Origin: Streptomyces chryseus
GTDB taxonomy: Bacteria; Actinomycetota; Actinomycetes; Streptomycetales; Streptomycetaceae
Length of the DNA: 64,000 bases
Assembly (NCBI RefSeq): GCF_014650755.1
Contig: NZ_BMVO01000013.1
Span: 113,276-177,275, forward strand
Direction of reading: 5' to 3'
In this document: positions 61,353-64,000 of the stretch, piece after piece
Layout: each line of letters opens with the position of its first letter
Position numbering within the stretch: position 1 is the first letter of the stretch
Made by a program: the position numbers and the translations under genes
Notes under the pieces: generated by a model
Told to the model about the DNA's origin: nothing
Databases searched by the model: none
The model's input: only the letters and a program-made list of their open reading frames with translations

Positions 61353-63908
61353 ATGCGCAGTCACAGAAGGTCCGGAGGCCGGCTCGCCCTCGCCTCCGCC
61401 GCCCTCGCCGCCCTGACGGCGGCCCTCGTCGTCGCACCCACCGAACCACCGGCCGCCGCGCGGGCGCAGGCCGCCGACTACTCGATCAGCGTCGACCCGG
61501 CCGGCGAGGGTCCGGCGATCGACGACTCGATGTACGGGGTGTTCTACGAGGACATCAACCACGCGGCCGACGGCGGCCTGTACGCCGAGCTCGTGCAGAA
61601 TCGTTCCTTCGAGTACGACCCCGCCGACAACCGGGCGTACACCCCGCTGACCGCCTGGCAGGAGACGGCGAGCGGCGCGGCGAGCGGCACGGCACGCGTC
61701 ATGGACGACGACGGGCGGCTGAACGAGCGCAACCGCCGCTATCTGCGGCTTGACCTCGACGGCGGAGACGGCCGTTTCGGGGTGGCGAACTCCGGCTACA
61801 ACGCGGGGATCGCCGTCCGCGCGGGACGCACGTACGACTTCTCCGTGTGGGCGCGCACCGACCGGCCGGCAGGGACGCCGCTGGGCGTCGAACTGCGCGA
61901 CGGAACCACCCCGCTGGGCACGGCCCTGCGCGTCACCGCACGCGGCGACCGCTGGACGAAGTACACGGGAACGCTCACCGCCCGCACCTCCAGCGACGCC
62001 GGCCGGCTCGCCGTCACCGCCGGCGGCAGCGGCACCGTACGGCTCGACATGGTCTCGCTGTTCCCCCGCGACACGTACAAGGGCCGGCCGAACGGCCTGC
62101 GCGAGGACCTCGCCGAGAAGATCGCCGCCCTCCAGCCGGGCTTCCTGCGCTTCCCCGGCGGCTGCCTGGTCAACACCGGCAGCCACGAGGCGTACGAGGC
62201 ACCGGACTTCGAGCGCAAGCGCTCGTACCAGTGGAAGGACACCATCGGCCCGGTCGAGCAGCGCCCGGTGAACGCCAACTTCTGGGGCTACAACCAGACG
62301 TACGGACTCGGCTACTACGAGTACTTCCAGTACGCCGAGGACATCGGTGCCATGGCCCTGCCGGTCGTCCCCGCCCTCGTCACCGGCTGCGGCCAGAACA
62401 GGGCGACCGACGACCCCGAACTGCTGCGCCGCCACATCCAGGACACGCTCGACCTCATCGAGTTCGCCAACGGGCCCGTGACCTCCACCTGGGGCAGGAA
62501 GCGGGCGCGGATGGGCCACCCCAGGCCCTTCGGGCTCACCCACCTGGAGGTCGGCAACGAGGAGAACCTCCCCGACCAGTTCTTCGCGCGCTTCACCGAG
62601 TTCCGGGAGGCCATCGAGGCGAAGCACCCGGACATCACCGTCATCAGCAACTCCGGCCCGGACGACAGCGGCGCCACCTTCGACCGCGCCTGGCAGCTGA
62701 ACCGCGACGCCAAGGTGGCCATGGTCGACGAGCACTACTACAACAGCCCTCAGTGGTTCCTGGAGAACAACGAGCGGTACGACGCCTACGACCGCCAGGG
62801 CCCCAAGGTCTTCCTCGGCGAGTACGCCTCCCTCGACAACCGCTTCTCCAACGCCCTCGCCGAAGCCGCGTACATGACCGGTCTCGAACGCAACGCGGAC
62901 GTCGTCAAGCTCGCCTCCTACGCCCCGCTCCTCGCCGACACCAACGACGCGCAGTGGCGGCCGAACATGATCTGGTTCGACAACGCCACCTCCTGGGGCA
63001 GCGCCAGCTACGAGACGCAGAAGCTCTTCATGAACAACGTGGGGGACGAGGTGGTTCCCAGCCGGGCCTCCGGCACCCCCGCCGCCTCCGGCCCCGTCAC
63101 CGGCGCCGTCGGCCTCTCCACCTGGGCGACCGCGGCGGCGTACGACGACGTGAGCGTCACCTCGGCGGACGGCGCGAACCTCTTCGCCGACGACTTCTCC
63201 GGTGACGACAGCCGCTGGACCAGGGCGGCGGGCACGGGCTCCTGGTCCGTGCGGGACGGCGCGTACGTCCAGTCCGACGCGGCCGCCGAGAACACCCTCG
63301 TCACGGCGGGCGACCCCACCTGGCACGACTACGACCTGAAGCTCAAGGCCACGAAGCAGTCCGGCAAGGAGGGCTTCCTGATCGCCTTCGGGGTCAAGGA
63401 CACCGGCACCTACTACTGGTGGAACCTCGGCGGCTGGAACAACACCCGTTCCGTCGTCGAGAAGGCCGTGGGCGGCGCCAAGCAGACCCTGATCGAGCGC
63501 GGTACGACGATCGAGAGCGGCCGTACGTACGACGTGAAGGTCCAGGTGCGCGGCCGGCAGGTCACCCTCTTCCTCGACGGTCAGGAATGGGGGAGTTTCA
63601 CCGACGACAAGGCCGCCGAGCCCTTCCGCCAGGTCGTCACCCGCGACAAGGCGACGGACGAACTCGTCGTCAAGGTCGTCAACGCCCAGGACGCGGCCGC
63701 CCGTACGACGATCGACCTCGGCGAGGACACCGACATCGCGTCCTCCAGGGCGCGGCTGACGACGCTCCAGGGAGCGCCCGACGCGGTCAACACCCCCACC
63801 GACCAGCCGATCAGGCCCCGCCGCTCCACTCTCGGCGGGGTGGACAACACCTTCACGTACACCTTCCCCGCCCACTCGGTCACCTTCATGCGCATCAGGA
63901 CCGGCTGA
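61353..63908 (+). CDS. Secreted GH51 alpha-L-arabinofuranosidase with embedded laminin-G-like domain
   Basis: 851 residues. A long signal (1-40, RSHRRSGG then Ala/Leu-rich, cleaved near ARAQA) precedes a carbohydrate-binding-like beta domain (about 90-240) and the GH51 barrel. The acid/base Glu is in LEVGNEENLP and the nucleophile in VFLGEYASLDN. After the barrel, FADDFSGDDSRWTRAAGTGS begins a concanavalin-like domain (about 610-790), then the C-terminal beta-sandwich closes (VTFMRIRTG). It removes arabinofuranose side chains from plant arabinoxylan or arabinan. I chose the ATG at 61353 with AGGAG 6 nt upstream. Confidence 0.92.
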   Translation: MRSHRRSGGRLALASAALAALTAALVVAPTEPPAAARAQAADYSISVDPAGEGPAIDDSMYGVFYEDINHAADGGLYAELVQNRSFEYDPADNRAYTPLTAWQETASGAASGTARVMDDDGRLNERNRRYLRLDLDGGDGRFGVANSGYNAGIAVRAGRTYDFSVWARTDRPAGTPLGVELRDGTTPLGTALRVTARGDRWTKYTGTLTARTSSDAGRLAVTAGGSGTVRLDMVSLFPRDTYKGRPNGLREDLAEKIAALQPGFLRFPGGCLVNTGSHEAYEAPDFERKRSYQWKDTIGPVEQRPVNANFWGYNQTYGLGYYEYFQYAEDIGAMALPVVPALVTGCGQNRATDDPELLRRHIQDTLDLIEFANGPVTSTWGRKRARMGHPRPFGLTHLEVGNEENLPDQFFARFTEFREAIEAKHPDITVISNSGPDDSGATFDRAWQLNRDAKVAMVDEHYYNSPQWFLENNERYDAYDRQGPKVFLGEYASLDNRFSNALAEAAYMTGLERNADVVKLASYAPLLADTNDAQWRPNMIWFDNATSWGSASYETQKLFMNNVGDEVVPSRASGTPAASGPVTGAVGLSTWATAAAYDDVSVTSADGANLFADDFSGDDSRWTRAAGTGSWSVRDGAYVQSDAAAENTLVTAGDPTWHDYDLKLKATKQSGKEGFLIAFGVKDTGTYYWWNLGGWNNTRSVVEKAVGGAKQTLIERGTTIESGRTYDVKVQVRGRQVTLFLDGQEWGSFTDDKAAEPFRQVVTRDKATDELVVKVVNAQDAAARTTIDLGEDTDIASSRARLTTLQGAPDAVNTPTDQPIRPRRSTLGGVDNTFTYTFPAHSVTFMRIRTG

Positions 63909-63951
63909 GACGCCCCTGCACGCCGAAGCCCCCCGCCGCGAACCTTGAGTT

Positions 63952-64000
63952 CTAGTGGTCGTCGCAACACCCCAGTTCAGGGGATGCGATGGACTTCAAG
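63952..64000 (+). mobile_element. Probable left end of an insertion sequence (IS30-like), cut by the window
   Basis: After a short spacer following the arabinofuranosidase gene, the sequence TAGTGGTCGTCGCAACACCC runs to an ATG at 63989 reading MDFK. This resembles the inverted end and transposase start of streptomycete elements whose transposase begins MDFxVRR, which I associate with IS30-type enzymes. Only 49 nt are visible, so family and boundaries are tentative. Confidence 0.4.

Overview
This 64 kb window is a stretch of a high-GC actinomycete chromosome, almost certainly Streptomyces or a close streptomycetaceous relative. The codon third positions are GC-rich throughout. The window carries Actinobacteria-restricted families: the MurT/GatD lipid II amidation pair, a WhiB protein, streptomycete-type GvpO/GvpK and a DmdR/IdeR-type iron box. 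Many genes start with GTG, and several show a -10 box 6-8 nt before the start codon with no ribosome binding site, which is the leaderless pattern. I see no rRNA, tRNA, CRISPR array or replication origin. About fifty protein genes are intact. Clear damage is confined to a gas-vesicle remnant (48.0-48.7 kb) and a DNA-glycosylase-like fragment (60.5-60.8 kb).

Layout. 0-12.6 kb: housekeeping and catabolic genes (murT-gatD, peptide deformylase, TetR with its acyl-CoA dehydrogenase and a clear operator, glutathione peroxidase, amidohydrolase, 2-hydroxyacid dehydrogenase, VOC protein, acyl-CoA thioesterase II, Ski2/Mtr4-like helicase, DUF457 membrane hydrolase). 12.6-24.8 kb: a Tat-exported L-glutamate-oxidase-like flavoenzyme, a beta-carbonic anhydrase translationally coupled to a SulP transporter, a heterodimeric ABC exporter with one intact and one degenerate ATP site, and a secreted PNGase A-like amidase next to a Tat-exported cholesterol oxidase. 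24.8-35.9 kb: a two-gene oxidoreductase/AhpD-like operon, a MarR-D-lactate-dehydrogenase-like operon divergent from an ABC exporter across a repeat-rich operator, a 19-residue peptide gene, an MltG-like protein, a flavin monooxygenase, YjbQ and DoxX.

35.9-42.5 kb is the most interesting part. An FbpABC-type ferric iron importer with an iron box between its -35 and -10 elements diverges from a single 860-residue protein that fuses an adenylation domain, a carrier domain and an integral-membrane acyltransferase-3 domain. That gene has its own iron-box-like sequence right before its start. It looks like an iron-controlled, one-protein analogue of D-alanylation-type 'activate, carry, transfer across the membrane' systems. 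I know of no described function for it.

42.5-56.5 kb: WhiB protein, zinc alcohol dehydrogenase, GH13 glucosidase, D,D-carboxypeptidase, Lrp regulator, decayed gvp locus, a FUSC membrane protein behind a hairpin-terminator leader, a lactonase-fold protein, a CbiX-like protein without its histidines, an N-acetylglucosamine-kinase-like ATPase, uracil-DNA glycosylase and an Asp-box propeller. 56.5-64 kb: TetR diverging across a perfect operator from a class II aldolase/neutral ceramidase operon, three poorly known genes or remnants, a secreted GH51 arabinofuranosidase, and the probable left end of an insertion sequence at the window edge.

The secreted or lipid-directed enzymes (PNGase A, cholesterol oxidase, ceramidase, arabinofuranosidase) suggest an organism that meets eukaryotic glycoproteins, membranes and plant polymers. 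Most divergent gene pairs carry visible inverted-repeat operators, and most convergent pairs are closed by long GC-rich bidirectional hairpins.
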